Source: Pilatotrama ljubarskyi | Lineage: Eukaryota; Basidiomycota; Agaricomycetes; Polyporales; Polyporaceae | Reading direction: 5' to 3' | Assembly: GCA_022385805.1 (NCBI GenBank) | Contig: MU277673.1 | Span: 554,511 to 618,510 of the forward strand | DNA: 64,000 bases | Part shown: piece by piece, positions 37,369 through 49,837 of the stretch | How the letters are laid out: every line of letters starts with the position of its first letter | How positions within the stretch are numbered: position 1 is the first letter of the stretch | Made by a program: the position numbers and the translations under genes | The notes under the pieces: model-generated | Database searches by the model: none | Seen by the model: only the letters and a program-made list of their open reading frames with translations | What the model was told of the DNA's origin: nothing

Positions 37369-39819
37369 ATGGCCTGGCTTACCTGCTTCCGTGCTTCCCG
37401 AGCTTTTGCCGCACTTGCAGCGGGCCTCGCGGCGGTCGGTGTTGTGGCGTTCGACAATTCTAGATATGACAACGTATGTACCTCATCCTTGCATCTGATC
37501 GGGCATATAGCTCACCTCTTGATCATGGCTAGGTCGCGATGTAGGGATGCTTTGTTAGGGCAGTGTGCGGCGTTCATCGCTTGCTGAGACTCTCCACCGT
37601 TCAGTTACTGGGGCCAGAACTCGTACGGTGCCACTCACACCGACGTCGCGAACTTCCAGAAGACTCTGTCTTTCTATTGCCAGGTGAGGAATAACGCTAT
37701 TCAAACCCTATCCGCCCTGTAATCCGAACGCTGATCTTACTGCACCTGAACTTAGGATGATGCTATTGACGTGATTCCCATTGCGTTCATCAACAAGTTC
37801 TTTGGTACTGGGAATGCGCCGGTGCTAGACCTTGCGAACGTAAGTTATGAGCCGATTCTGACGCTGAACCGCAACCGAAGGGATTCATAGATTTGCAATG
37901 CCACAACCTCGCACACCTTCTCAGGCACAGGGCTCCTTGACTGCTCGTTCTTGGCGTCCGATATACAGACCTGTCAATCCAAGGGCAAGGTCCTTACTCT
38001 TAGTCTGGGTGGAGGCGGCGCCAGTGTTGGGTTCCAGTCTGACAGCGAGGCCGAGACCTTCGCGGACACCATCTGGAATGACTTTTTGGGGGGTTCGAGC
38101 TCTACGCGACCCTTCGGTAGCGCAGTCCTCGACGGGTGAGCGTGCTCCCTTCTGCAAGCTGCCCCGATCAGAAACTCACCAGTTTCTCAAGGGTCGACCT
38201 CGATATAGAGGGAGGCTCCTCCACCGGTTACGCAGCCTTCGTCACGCGCTTACGTTCACACTTCAATGGGGCAAGCAAGAAGTATGGCGACTTACGTCCT
38301 GTGCCCATCCTCATCGATCTCACCGTTCGACGCTTCAGGTACTATATCACCGGCGCACCTCAATGTGTCTACCCCGATGCTTATCTCGGATCCACAATCA
38401 ATTCGGTAGCATTCGATGCCATATACGTGCAGTTCTGTACGTCCTGCGAAGTCTCACATCCGCTCTATGCTCACCACTCGGCTCGGCAGACAACAACCCC
38501 TGTGGCCTCCAGGTGTTCAACTCGGCCTCGGTAAGTCCCCGAGCGTGCCGAGAGCATGAAGCGCCCTGACGGCTGCTCCATCTGCTGCTGCCCCGGAATC
38601 CGCTTTCACCATGTAGGGCTTCAACTTCGGGATATGGTCAGTCGCTTCTCGATGGTCTCGGGATACCCAAAGACCAACGTTCGTGAATCAGGGACATCTG
38701 GGCACGCACTGTCAGCCCGAACCCCAACGTCAAAGTCTACATCGGTGCTCCTGCTTCCTCCACCGCAGCAGGTTCGGGCTACCAGGACGCTGCGACTCTG
38801 GCCAACATCCTGAAGACCACGCGGAACCGATTCCCGTCTTTCGGCGGTGAGCCTTACGATTGTCGTCGTGCTACACATGGTCATATGTGATATACAGGGG
38901 TTATGATGTGGGATGCGTCGCAAGCCTATCGTAAGTCCCAAACCCGCGAACACTGTCGCGAGGCGCGAGGCGCTCACAACCTTCTCTTCCTGAATAACAG
39001 AGAACAATCGATACGACCTAGCGGCAAAGAATGCACTCGTGGCGGCCGGCGGAACTGGCTTTACGTTCCCCGCCTGTTCCGCACAGGCGTACGTGGCAGG
39101 CAGCAACTACCCCGGCAGCAGCCAGGTATCGTACAACGGGTAAGTTTCTCTCAGCCTATGAGAGACTCTGCTTTTTTACGTGACTTTCTGATTCTGTGGC
39201 GCAGATATATTTGGGAGGTGGGTAGGACAGGCAGGCTCGCTGGAGGTAACCAAGCTTACGGTAGCATTGATCGCTTTAGTCGAAATGGTACGCCTCCTCG
39301 ACGCCTAGTGGGGATCCTAACGGGGATTGGATGCCTAGTAAGTGGATCGCCTGCCGTTCTCCGCGAGGAACGCTGACCGCCGCGTGCAGTCAGCGCCTGC
39401 GCTGGTAACGCACCTTCCGGGCCGTCCTCGTCGACGTCTACGAGTGCTGGTAGCTCGCCTACTGGGGGAAGCTGCGGAGGTGTAGCAGCCTGGAGCTCCA
39501 GCTCCGTATACACCGGCGGGCAGCAAGTGTCCTACAAGTGCGTCCTCGTCCCCCGCCCGCGCTCCGCGAGTCCGTGTTGATGCCGTCTATCAACTCAGCG
39601 GTCACCTGTGGACCGCCAAGTGGTGGACCCAAGGCGACACACCAGGAGGTGCGTTATCTCATCCGACGGGATCGCTCATCGCTCACGGCATCGCTGCTAG
39701 GGTCCGCTGGCGTCTGGACCGACAATGGGGCCTGCTCGAGCAAGAAGCGGGAGGCGCTTGCAGAGGCAACCGAGGCACCCGCGCGCCCCCTCAAGTCCTC
39801 GCGTTTTTTCCGCTTCTGA
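37369..39819 (+). CDS. Class III GH18 endochitinase with two CBM5/12 modules
   Basis: A signal peptide ([16 protein letters not shown]) leads into the GH18 barrel: [29 protein letters not shown] and the catalytic [11 protein letters not shown] with the DxDxE glutamate, then [11 protein letters not shown] and VYIGAPASS. Two C-terminal chitin-binding modules follow: one with QVSYNGYIWESKWYAS and GDPNGDWMP, the second with [32 protein letters not shown] and VWTDNGAC. It hydrolyses beta-1,4 N-acetylglucosamine in chitin at the wall or outside the cell. About ten introns are needed. The start of the catalytic domain requires an 8-nt exon (37533-37540, GTCGCGAT) between 37369-37473 and the exon beginning at 37605, giving DNVAIYWGQNS. 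The basic tail after the last module ([10 protein letters not shown]...) is unusual. Confidence 0.9.
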
Positions 39820-42314
39820 CCGGGAAACGCGGTCTCGCGCAGCGTGGCTCGTTAGGCCCCAATCTGTCAGATTGGCTACAAGCCTAACTCACCGCGCGGG
39901 GTACGGCCCCAATATCTATTTCTTTATTGACGTATTTGACGACCGTTCGGATGACCACCACGAGGATTGCATCTGATGATACTCGCTGTTCACGTTACGA
40001 AAGAGGGGCTTCTAGCTACGGCCCAAACCGGCTTGGCAGAATCGTTGTACGTCGAGGTTCGCGGCAGTCGGCGGCTTGGTCTGTATCTATCTGTATTTCA
40101 TACCAAGGGAAGACTTCGTTATGCTGCATACCAGGGTGTCTGCAGACGGATGGGACATAGGAGCTACGCGCAACGTCAATGGCCACGGCAGAGTTGGGCT
40201 TGGACGCACATAAGTTCGCCGTGCCGACAATCGCACACTATAAAATGACGATACGTTGCGATTGGTAGAGGAATTGGTAGACTCGTGGCAGGTCCCTAGC
40301 ACGGGGTGGTTCGGCGAGAACCATCGAACATCCACCTGGGTTCGCCTCGATCAACCGTCGTGGGCTTAGAAGCTGCCTCTCGGGATCCGTCCTCGCCCGG
40401 TCTGACATGCCGCCGGTCTTCCGTCAAGGGACTGGGAGATTTAAGGATTGCCGATTTGACAGCTACACGGCTGAGGATATAGCATCACATCAAAGCGACA
40501 CCTAAGTACAGTAGAAGCACTCATCGAGTCTGGCCACGACAGCTCCAGATACCGATAGGCTGAGGGCGAGCTGGGCACCGTATGCAGCGGCCGCTCCGGT
40601 CGAGTATATCGCGATGGTACGAAAGCTCTGCGCAGCCATGTCGCATGCGCGCGCGATATCATCCGTCCTCCAAGTAGCATGCGTAGCACGCAGGCTGGGA
40701 TATAGTTAGATGCGCAGCACACGGGCATAGACGGATGGGAGATTGGGACTGGCTCCCGACCCTTTTAGTCCACATGTCCATGCTCAGTGCCTCTGCAAGC
40801 AGCCCGTCGCTCAGTCCGTTACAGTAGTAACCTTCGAGCGCTGATCCTTTGGCTCGGGCCCGTCATGTCGGAATCCATCGTGCACCGAGAATTGTGGAGA
40901 ATGCAGCATGTCCTGACATAGCAGGATGCGTACGGCGTGGGTCAGTACCAGTAATGGAGTTGTATGAGTACGGAGAGACTCACAGGTCGACCGGGTACAC
41001 CAAGCACAAGGTATGCGCATACAGTCTGGCAGATGACTGTCTCTTTAGTTGACGGGGAGCAGTGGTGTATCAGGAATCTAGCACTCGTGTCCCAAGGGGT
41101 TGGTTGATGAGGCTGATCGACTGCAGACTCAGATATCCAGGACCGCAGAGTCAGACGCATATAGGGACCTCGTTATGCGGGCACTTAGCCGTATATGCAG
41201 CAGGATCTCAACCTGGGCCGATCGAGGTGAGCCTGGGAGGAGGTCAGCGCGTTACGACGGCCAACGTCACCTCTGCGACATGTGAGCAAACAGATGCGCC
41301 GACGTACGTATGGTTTCGCGCATACCTTCTGCTCTGGGACCTGGGCCGACCAAAATCTACATGTTCGTCGACAAGTGCATAATTGCGGGGTCAACCCAAC
41401 CCATGCTGACAACGCTGTCCGCCAGCACCGCCATATCCCTGAGGGTGACGGTGGAACAGATCGACCCAGGTTGTCGTGCGCCCAAGACAGCAGGTGCTAT
41501 GGTATCCCGTAGCACCAGTGACTCCCGGACATGCACAGCTGCCAACGCCACCGTGGACGCAGCGCAGAAGCTATTACTGTACTATAGCTAGCCCGGCGTT
41601 CCCACCTTGATGCCTGTCCCGCAAGTCATCGGTTCTGTCTATCACGAGCTATGTAGATCCGACATCAGTGACTCCCGTGCGAGACAGACGGACCTGCCGT
41701 CATGTAACCAGCGCTGCAGCGCGGTATATCTGCTTCAGGTGCTGGCAGTGCGACCGCGCCAGATCATGCGCGCTGAGCGTTAGCACGGTACAGGTTTGGC
41801 TGCGCATGGGCGTAGTAATCTGGACATCTTGGGCTTTCGACGTCTCAGTGAGGTCTACAGGTCCGATGTCGTGCCAGTCAGTATGCCGTCTGGCGACGTC
41901 AGCTTATCCGGGCGACGTCGGCCCCAGCTGAGTGTTCCTCTGCGTCCCTGCACGGATCGGTCAGCTTTCCGGCAATCGGACCGTTCAGCTTGAAGTACCT
42001 TCGGACCCAAGTTCGGACCCATCCTGCTGCATCGACCGTTCCGCGGCCCGAGCAGGAAGACGGCCTCAATCTCATGAGCAGGGCGGCGAACGCGAGTCAT
42101 ATTACCATGCATGTTCTAGTACAACAGATCTGGGCGTCGGACGTAATACATGCGACGAAAGCGGGGATGCGCAAGAGTGAAGAAAGCCCGGGAGAGTACA
42201 ACCTACACAATCTGGATCGATCACCAAAGAGACACACTAGGAGTGGGGTAGGATATCGTACATAGAGGATTGGAAGACACTTCCACAGAATAACATATCG
42301 TGCGCGATGTCCGT
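39820..42314. other. Gene-poor stretch, no recognised gene
   Basis: Neither strand gives a convincing gene. Short frames such as 41062-41382 (+) include a coding-like run (LGGGQRVTTANVTSATCE), but I cannot link it to neighbouring exons. It may hold decayed coding sequence. Confidence 0.45.
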
Positions 42315-43252
42315 TCATCGATCTCGCGAGGTCGTGCTGCGCTCGGAGCTGGTGTTACGTTTGGGCGTGTCGTCCGCCCTGTCTGCGCCAGAGTTGAGTA
42401 AAAGCGAGTTGATGGCCATTGACTCGCGTGAGCGGGGAGACCCGCCGCTACTCTGCGCGGAAGAAGCTGACGAATATGGCGAGGGAGGTAGGTCGTGCGA
42501 GGACGCCGGATCCTGCGAAGCGGACGCGGCCATACGCGATTCGTATTGGGGCGGGGGGGAGTGTGACGACCGACGTCGTTTGCGCGAATGGTGACCAGAC
42601 GTAGAGGCGGCGAAGCTCCTGTCCCGACCATCCGTGATCGACGAAGATGAATTCATCCGATACCGCCCCTGGGACGCCTGCTCATGCTGCAGCTGCTGTG
42701 TTGCGTGCGCGTGTGGGGAATGATGATACGAGGCGGGAGGAGAGGGAAAATGGTGGGCATGCGAGTACGGATGGGAATGGTGCCCGTCGGGGACATGGAG
42801 CGGGATCACAGGCGGGCCCGGCTGAGAATGCGGCGCCTGGTACATGTCAAGCATTGTGCGATGCAAGGTCGCAATAGAGGCAAGTCGCTGGAAAGGCGGC
42901 AGTAATCAGTATCGGTGGACAGGTACGGTTCGCACGAGGAGCGGACTGACTTGGTCTTCCGAGCTCTTGGCGTTTAACATGGCTAGGAGCATTTCTCGGT
43001 CGCCGTCGCCTCTCGCTTTGTATGCCTCCAGAATTTCGCGTAATGTGGGCGGCGGTGGCTACGGTTGCGTCCGGAGTTAAGATAGTCTCGACTGGGTTAC
43101 ATGCGCTGAGCACTGACCTGTTCCAAGACACGCCAAGAGGACGCCAGGAGAGACTTCATGTGAGTGTCGATTTGTCGGTGATGGCTGTATTGGTTCGGGA
43201 ATGCGGGCTCTGGCGAGAAGGGGAGATGGGGCGGGGACGGGAGGGTGCTCAT
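42315..43252 (-). CDS. Conserved fungal protein of unknown function
   Basis: Three exons (43252-43118, 43058-42951, 42887-42315) give 271 residues. The N-terminal 100 residues include HMKSLLASSWRVLEQPPPP, TLREILEAYKARGDGDREML and LASIATLHRTMLDMYQAP, likely helical and probably the conserved core. The remainder is low-complexity, rich in Ser, His and Pro, with a basic RKRRRSSHSP stretch that could be a nuclear localisation signal, and ends near MAINSLLLNSG. The splice joints fall between codons and produce continuous helices, which supports the model. I do not recognise a named domain; a nuclear regulatory role is only inference. Expression evidence would be needed to confirm the start. Confidence 0.68.
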
Positions 43253-44581
43253 GGGGCGAGGAGGGCTGGAGGGGGGTTCGGAGAACGCTGTGATGAGGCA
43301 TGGTGGTGGAGAGCTGCGTATTTGAGCAAAGCCAAGTCGATGGACTATCTTTGACTCTCCGTCTCGAGTGTCCAGAGAGTAATTTTAGCGTGCCAAGACT
43401 TGCTCGGAACCCATCCCACCGCAGGTCTTCCGCCGCTCATCCCGGCCTCGTCGCGCTCTGCGTCGCCCTCAGCAACCAGTTCGCGGCTGGGAATAGCTCT
43501 TGCCGTATGTACTTCCGAGCCATCAAGGGCGCACAAAGGCTGCAGAGGGACGAACTCGGCGGCGGAGGACGAGGAGGAGGACGAGGATGGTGGCGTCTGC
43601 CGAAAATAAGCATCGGTGCTGTTACTATTCTTAACGCGACTTTGGCTTGGCATTCCCAAAACAGCAACTGATAACTTGACATGGAACTTATCATCAATAT
43701 AATCAAGCCTATTCTTGTCTGCCTTCGCCTTCGCGCTCCTGTCTCGCTCGTCCTCCTCGCCCTCGCCATCCACTTATCCGAACCTTGCGTGCTGCGTTCA
43801 TGCGCTTCGCGCTGCATCTCGGCGTCCCCATGAGACCCAATCGCATCATATGTAGTCATTGCTCTCCGCCGCTCCCCCATGATCCATCAAATACGTGGGT
43901 GGTCCAGATTTAGAGCTGTTACTGCCAAGGACAGCCAAGTCCTCTCAGCATCCGCCATATCTTCCGCATTCCCCCGTGCATGTCATTCATGTCCTGTTCG
44001 CTCACCCGTCCGTGCTACTTTTTGACTCTTGGGAATGCACACGCTCTATTCAGCACCGAGCACATATATCACGCTGTCGGCGCGTCTGTCGTCTTTTTTT
44101 TATTAGCCTCGATGAAAGTGCGAATATACCGCGGCGGGCCCTTTCTCCATTCTCAGCTGCCAGCGGCGCAGGGCGCAGTTCCTCCGACGCACGCTGGGAG
44201 TGACCGCCTTCGGAGCATCGTCCCGCTCGCGACTCGGTGTGCATCTTCACGTACACTTTGAGTCATGTCTGCTGCGTCGATCCGCACGCAGCCAGACGTA
44301 CACCGACTGGATCGCTCGCTGAGCTCATCGAAGCCCATCATTTCTCCCAAATCCGTCGTACACGCGCCAGGCGCGCTGCAGTGCTGGTCACGGCCTCGTG
44401 CAAATTCCCACCACATGATCAACGCGACGCGGATAACGAACCGCCGCGCAGCACCGCCTCTTCCGCCTTCCCACTCAGCGCGGCAGCGCTGGCAGCACTC
44501 TTGACTCTTGCCTCTCCACGCCCTCTACCGTATATAAAGTCGCAACCCTCGAGCTCTCGTTTCGCTATCCCTTCGTCAAGC
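43253..44581. other. Upstream region of two divergent genes
   Basis: It lies between the unknown-function gene (-) and the F-box gene (+). Overlapping frames at 43.35-43.88 kb on the minus strand (one containing a Glu/Asp/Lys-rich run) might be an extra exon or small gene but have no known motif. The last 100 bp contains the F-box TATA box. Confidence 0.4.
44531..44538 (+). promoter_or_regulatory. TATA box of F-box-type gene
   Basis: TATATAAA stands 44-51 bp before the ATG at 44582, a normal place for a fungal TATA element with a short leader. Confidence 0.55.
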
Positions 44582-46366
44582 ATGCCTTGGTCTACAATGT
44601 CGTCTGACATCGTGCACGAAATACTAATATCTTTGCCCGACTTCAAAACCCTGTCTGCCGCAATCACAGTCTCCAAGGCCTTCTACGACGTCTTCCAGAT
44701 CCATCCCAAGTCAATTACACACGCGGTGGCAAGAAATGTGGTCGGACCGGCATTGCCCCAGGCAGCACGGCTGGCCCACTATGTACACCAGCGGTCGTCT
44801 GACAATGACGATTCACGTGTCCAACTTCTCCCTGACGAGTCGCAGTTCCAAGACTCTCAATGGAGGCTGGACAGGCACATCGCTGGGACTCTTGAAGAGC
44901 ATGCGAGAGCTGTCCGAACGCTGGAGGACTTCTACAGCTTGAGGTACGCCGGTACCTTGGCTGCGCCACATTCGCCACAACCTCTACTAACTTTCGCTTG
45001 CCGAAGGCATAAGGATCGCACATCCCCGTCCAGCGCGCTAGAGTGGACTGAAGCACTGCGATTCCGGCGAGCAGTATATCGGTACATGCTATGCTATGAC
45101 CTCCTCACCCATGAGGGTTTCAGTCGAGCAGAGGATTCCGATACTACAGATGACGACGACGACGAGGAACACGACATGGAAAACAATATCGAGGCCGTGC
45201 AAGCCCAATGTACTAAGTTCTTCGAGGATTATTCGTCCGAGGAACTGTTCGAACTGCTCGAGATATGCGCCTTCGCCAAGGACACCAAGCTGTGGCACTT
45301 TCGCGCTTGCTGGGAAATAGGTGCCCCCTTCCGTGCGTTGACCCATGCGTCAGCTACTTCCGTGCTGACGGCTCTAAGACAGAACCAGCAGAGGAAACTC
45401 CCGTGGATCTGGTGCTCCTTGCCACGCAACTTGAAGAACGTCGCCCCGACAGCACGTATTATGATCAATACGTGGGCCATGAGCCCATATCCAAGGCTGT
45501 GGCAGAAGCTCTGCGTGCTCGCAAGGTGCCTGAGGCCCGCTTGAAAGAAAGAGCGACCAGAGCAATCGTCACGTTTGTGCACGGTGACAAAGACTGCTGT
45601 GATTGACTGTCCCTCAAACATCCTTCAGACTCTTTGCTGACGTAGCCTTCGCAATGCAGGCTCTCGTTGTCATGCGGAGTGTGGCGTGGCGCTCTTGGGC
45701 CAATCTAGTACGTGCCTTTCCGCTTTTTACATGTGCTCCCGCTGAGTGCACCTCAGATCTATCGACTCTGGCGGGAATTCTGAGTTTCAGGGAAAGGGTC
45801 CTGCTCCTTCCCGGCCTCCTCCCAAGAAATCAAGATGAGAAGCTCGCGCTCTTGCGACATTTTCATAACCAGCACCGTGTCCACGATGAGGCTCTCATCT
45901 GCGAAATGATGGACATGGAAGTGGATGGCGAGGATGCCGACGACGGGCAGTGGTCAAAGGACGAGTGGTACTGCCTCGAGTGCATCAAGCAGTTATTCAG
46001 ACAGCGCTTCATGTTGTGGTGGCGAGACGCGAAGCTGAGGAGTAAGCCACATCTCCCAGATTGATCGTCCTAGCGTCAGCGATGTTGACCTCTTCGTCAA
46101 CCTTAGGTGGTGCGCCACCCAAAGAAGACTGCTGGTACGTCCCCACCAAACCAGCTGACAGATGGAGGATATTCACATTGTGGCGTAGGTACGGCTACAA
46201 CTGTCGCACGATGACTCACCGCCCCAGTCATGCGACGAAGCTCAACGTGCGTACCCAGAGTGTTCCTGCATTGACACCCGGCGCTGATGGAGTTGTCCAT
46301 CGACAGCACCTGTGCAAGCCGACGCGTGGGGAGGCGCCCCACCTCACGCCGGGGAACCCTCAGTAG
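44582..46366 (+). CDS. F-box domain protein of the Agaricomycete type
   Basis: The N-terminus holds a degenerate F-box (SSDIVHEILISLPDFKTLSA, then SKAFYDVFQIHP). A long helical middle contains an acidic run (DTTDDDDDEEHD). The C-terminus, CWYGYNCRTMTHRPSHATKL followed by NHLCKPTRG, is a Cys/His-rich block that I recall from many mushroom F-box-like proteins. F-box proteins bring substrates to SCF ubiquitin ligases through Skp1; the substrate here is unknown. Introns 44944-45006 (63 nt), 46135-46188 (54 nt) and 46247-46306 (60 nt) are all in frame and stop-free; removing them restores the conserved blocks. Another intron begins at 45321 and ends at 45384. A junction near 46040-46107 completes the model. 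The start at 44582 is supported by the TATA box. Confidence 0.78.
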
Positions 46367-47084
46367 ACTACGACGGGGGTTCTCTGCGCATGCTGCGGTC
46401 TCAATGGTCGATCTCTCCGGCGAGCGACAAGCTCTCTGGGTGTCGATGCGCTCACCTAGTGCTGTCCTTTGCTCTCATGGCATCGGGATTCTCTCTTAGT
46501 TAGGCCTGTTATTCTATTCCCTTCGAGGCTGTACCCCGGGCGCGAACGACCCCCCGGGAAGCCACGGACATTGACCTGGAGTGCTCCATGAGTGTTCCTT
46601 AGTGTTCCTCTGTTTCATCGACTCATCCCACATACCCTGCGCTGTGTATGAATAGCATATCTGCCCATTGAAGTGCCTCCCGAGCGGCTGAGATACGAGT
46701 CTCATCAAGCCTATTATATACAGCCTGGCGCCATTCGCTCCTTCATTGCAGCGACCAGAAATTTCATCGTGTGATCTTGCGCGTGAGTTCTCAATGTGAA
46801 ACTCAAGACCTGCGAACCAACAATCCGCCTCAGAGGTCCGCCTGTGGCCTGAGCCTGCAGAACGCATGCGCACTGGCAGCGCTCACTGCGCGAAGCGCAT
46901 CCAGACGCGTTGGCGGTTCCCCGGCCCGCCTTTCCCCGCGTCATAGACGCTACAGCTGAGCGCTGCCCTGCGCCAGGCTCCGGCCTCTCGAGGACTCTCA
47001 CTCGCTCTTGACCCTCGCCGGACTGATAGCTTTGGCTGACCACGGACATCGCCCCATGTACTGTAACAAGTCCTGACGAAACCA
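46367..47084. other. Intergenic, no gene seen
   Basis: It contains the 3' flank of the F-box gene and the promoter of the AP-3 sigma gene. No convincing coding region or RNA gene is seen. Confidence 0.5.
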
Positions 47085-47915
47085 ATGATACACGCGGTAC
47101 TCATCTGTCTGCGCAACGTTCTCTGGTCTGCACCGCGCCTTACTCACGTTCTGCGATCATACTTGCAGTCAACACCTCCGGGGTGCCCCGACTCACCAAG
47201 TTCTATTCGCCGATCGAGCAGTCGACGCAGACCCTCATAGAGAAGATTTACTCGCTTGTGTCGTCTCGCCAAGCCGAGCTCTGCAACTTCCTCGACGCGC
47301 CGGAGCTCGAGCCTTACCTGAAGCCGAAGGACGGCGATGGCGAGAAGCTGCGCGTGGTGTACAGGAACTACGCCACGCTCTACTTTGTGTTCGTCGTCGA
47401 CGTCGCGGAGAGCGAGCTGGGCATCCTCGACTTGATCCAGGTGCGTGATTCTCTATTGTGGGATGAGGAGAGGCGATCGAGCGTTATCACAGGTCTTCGT
47501 CGAGTCTCTGGACAACGCGTTTGAGAACGTATGCGAGCTCGATCTGGTCTTTCACTTTGACGAGGTGCGTCACGCTTTGACTACCGCTCATGACGGACCC
47601 CCGCGTTCTCATGACCCTCCCCAGGCCCACCATATTCTCTCGGAGATCATACAAGGCGGCCTCGTACTAGAAACGAACGTAAACGAGATCGACCGCGCAG
47701 GTAGGTCGTACCGCTCCACCCCCGACATTTCTCCCAGACCCGCATGCTCAAGCCCGTCCGCAGTCCAAGAAGCCGCGCGCGTGCGCAAAGAGTCCTTCGC
47801 GTCCGCGAACCCGCTCTCCCTCGGAGGCGGCGGGGCCGTCGGGTCACGCAGTGCCGGTCTGCAGACTCCGCTCGGCTGGCTCGCTGGCAGGCTCACGGGC
47901 GTTGGTGCGCGGTAG
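47085..47915 (+). CDS. APS3: AP-3 adaptor complex sigma subunit
   Basis: Five exons (47085-47106, 47169-47440, 47493-47564, 47625-47700, 47764-47915) give 197 residues. The first exon is only 22 nt and encodes MIHAVLI; splicing yields MIHAVLIFNTSGVPRLTKFY, the standard start of AP sigma chains. Other marks are VVYRNYATLYFVFVVDVAES, ILDLIQVFVESLDNAFENVC, ELDLVFHFDEAHHILSEIIQ and GGLVLETNVNEI. AP-3 carries cargo from Golgi or endosomes to the vacuole, bypassing the late endosome. The Gly/Ser-rich tail after the core is longer than in AP-1 or AP-2 sigma, as is usual for AP-3 sigma. Confidence 0.95.
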
Positions 47916-48441
47916 CCGGCGACCTGGAGACGCTTCCGAGCCGGCGAGAACACGCGACACGCGACCGTGTCTGCATATGCTGCCCTCGAGTGCCTCGCCC
48001 CGACACCGAGGAACTGCCCACGCCCGATTAGGGTATGACGGGGCCAAATCAGAGGGATGGAAGGGAGCACTCATAGTCGTCTATGCCGACTCCAGATATC
48101 CCCCAGCGAGGTGTTACCTTCCGGTCATGTCCGCTCGCACTGTACACGGATAGTTTGAGAGCTGTCAGTAATGGGAGAGCGCTTGTGTGCTAGTACCATG
48201 TACGTTCCCACGCTCATGTATACATGTGTCGTGTTACATGATCGGAATCTCGGATGCTCAGTAAGGTGAGAAGTGCGTTGCGGGGCACCCCGCCGCATTG
48301 CGAGGGCTTCTTACCAGGCTGCCTGCGAAGCAAGCCCACTGTCCTGCACAGGGGACGGTCACGATGTCGCCGGTGGAAGGGTCGATGTCCCTTTTTCGCG
48401 AGGAGGGAATGAGATCCGAAATGAGAATGCAGCCTGCTCCA

Positions 48442-49534
48442 TCACTTACTCTTCTTTTTCTTCTTCCCGCCACCGGGTGGTCCCTTTGCAGGTGGATCTT
48501 GAGGCGTAGGTGCGTTTGAAGGGCCCTTGGGCGTCGCCCCCCTCGGAACTGGTGCCGGTGTGACGGACGATCGACCAGCTGTTGCAGTGGCAGGTGTTTC
48601 CGGAACAGCCTCCTCGGGAGCTGCTGCCGGTAATTGGAAGGACTCGCGCGCGTGCATAGCAGTCGTGCGCATGGCGCTCCAGAGCAGCATGTTGTTTTGC
48701 TGCCTCTTCGAGTCTGCCGAGGCGCCGGACAGGTCCCGCTCCTTCGAGATATCCTCGGGCTCTTCTGCGGCAGGGGCAGGCTCGCCCTCGGCAGCACGCT
48801 TCTTGGTCGAGGCGGCGTCAGTCGACGGCGGTTCTGCGATTGGCCACACAAAGCCTGTGCGGGGCGTGTACGCGGGTCTGTGCGACCGGAGCGTGTCGAG
48901 CGATTTTTGTAGCGAGTGGAGGGACGTCAGCTAGAGGGACATGGAGTAAAATATAGCGGTCCGTCGAGGCACGTGAACGTACAAGCCTGTTGGAAATTAA
49001 GGTGTATACGTCTGGTGATTGGTAGATGCGGTTGTTGAGGATGAAGTAGACGGCAAGAGGTCGGACTGCACCGTCGGGTCTCTCAGAGCTGTGGGAGAAG
49101 GTGACTCACCTCAGGACTTACCTTCGTCTGGTGAGAGACGCTCTCGCTTGTGAATAATAAAGAGCGAGGGCGGTTCGGCATGCACGAGAGCGAACTCGAT
49201 GCCGGTGAAGCGTCTGAGAACATGACGCGTTAGGGCCGCAGCATTATAGAGAGAAGTTGTGTAACCTCAGTTCTTCGGCTTCGTTGACCAATGGCACGCC
49301 CGTGTGCATTGTTTGCATACGCAGGACCTGGTTGTTGCTCTGCTTGTCGTAGAACATGGACGTAGTGAAGTAATCGAATGCATTATCGGCGGTGAGAGGG
49401 CCATGTGCCTAGGACATAGGGTGTGAATACAACGCGTGCCAGGACACACTGGCTGAGACGGAGACCTGTATCCATTCGTGCCAGATGAAGAAGCGGTGGC
49501 TGTAGTCGTCAGGAGGGTGCAGGTCGACGTCCAT
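48442..49534 (-). CDS. MED6: Mediator of RNA polymerase II transcription subunit 6
   Basis: The first exon begins MDVDLHPPDDYSHRFFIWHE, followed by ADNAFDYFTTSMFYDKQSNN, GIEFALVHAEPPSLFIIHKR, and further on AVYFILNNRIYQSPDVYTLI and SRLLTSLHSLQKSLD, the MED6 core. The C-terminal exon (from about 48849) has the WPIAEPP block and a disordered Ala/Pro-rich tail ending in GGGKKKKKSK. MED6 sits in the head module of Mediator and contacts RNA polymerase II during activation. Four or more short introns separate the exons. It is divergent from the NRAMP gene, with 303 bp between start codons. Confidence 0.92.
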
Positions 49535-49837
49535 GACGCGACTTGCCAGCGTCGGAGGGGGCGGTGGAGGTGGTGGTGGTAGAGAGCAGACCCGAGACTG
49601 TGGCTGCTACGCGATTGGCAGCGAACCGCGCGAACCTGGCCGCGCGCGTCTCACACTTGACCGCGACTTTCCCAGTGCGCGCGACCGGCTTGCCTATAGC
49701 GAGCAGCCGTTCTCAATAGTCCGACCGTACCAATCTCCTGTTTCTACCGCTCTCCTGGTGCCCTCGTCTTCAAGTACTCCCAGTCATCCCCGCCATGTCG
49801 TCCCCACACTTCCCTGCCCACGTCCCAGCATCTCCCG
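49535..49837. promoter_or_regulatory. Divergent promoter, MED6 / NRAMP transporter
   Basis: The start codons lie 303 bp apart on opposite strands. A GGTGG-rich run is seen at 49557-49580. No TATA box is evident. Confidence 0.45.

Noticed and set aside
45710..45758. A 39-nt intron in the F-box gene
   Set aside because: It is shorter than all other introns here and the segment reads through in frame, so it was not called as an intron.
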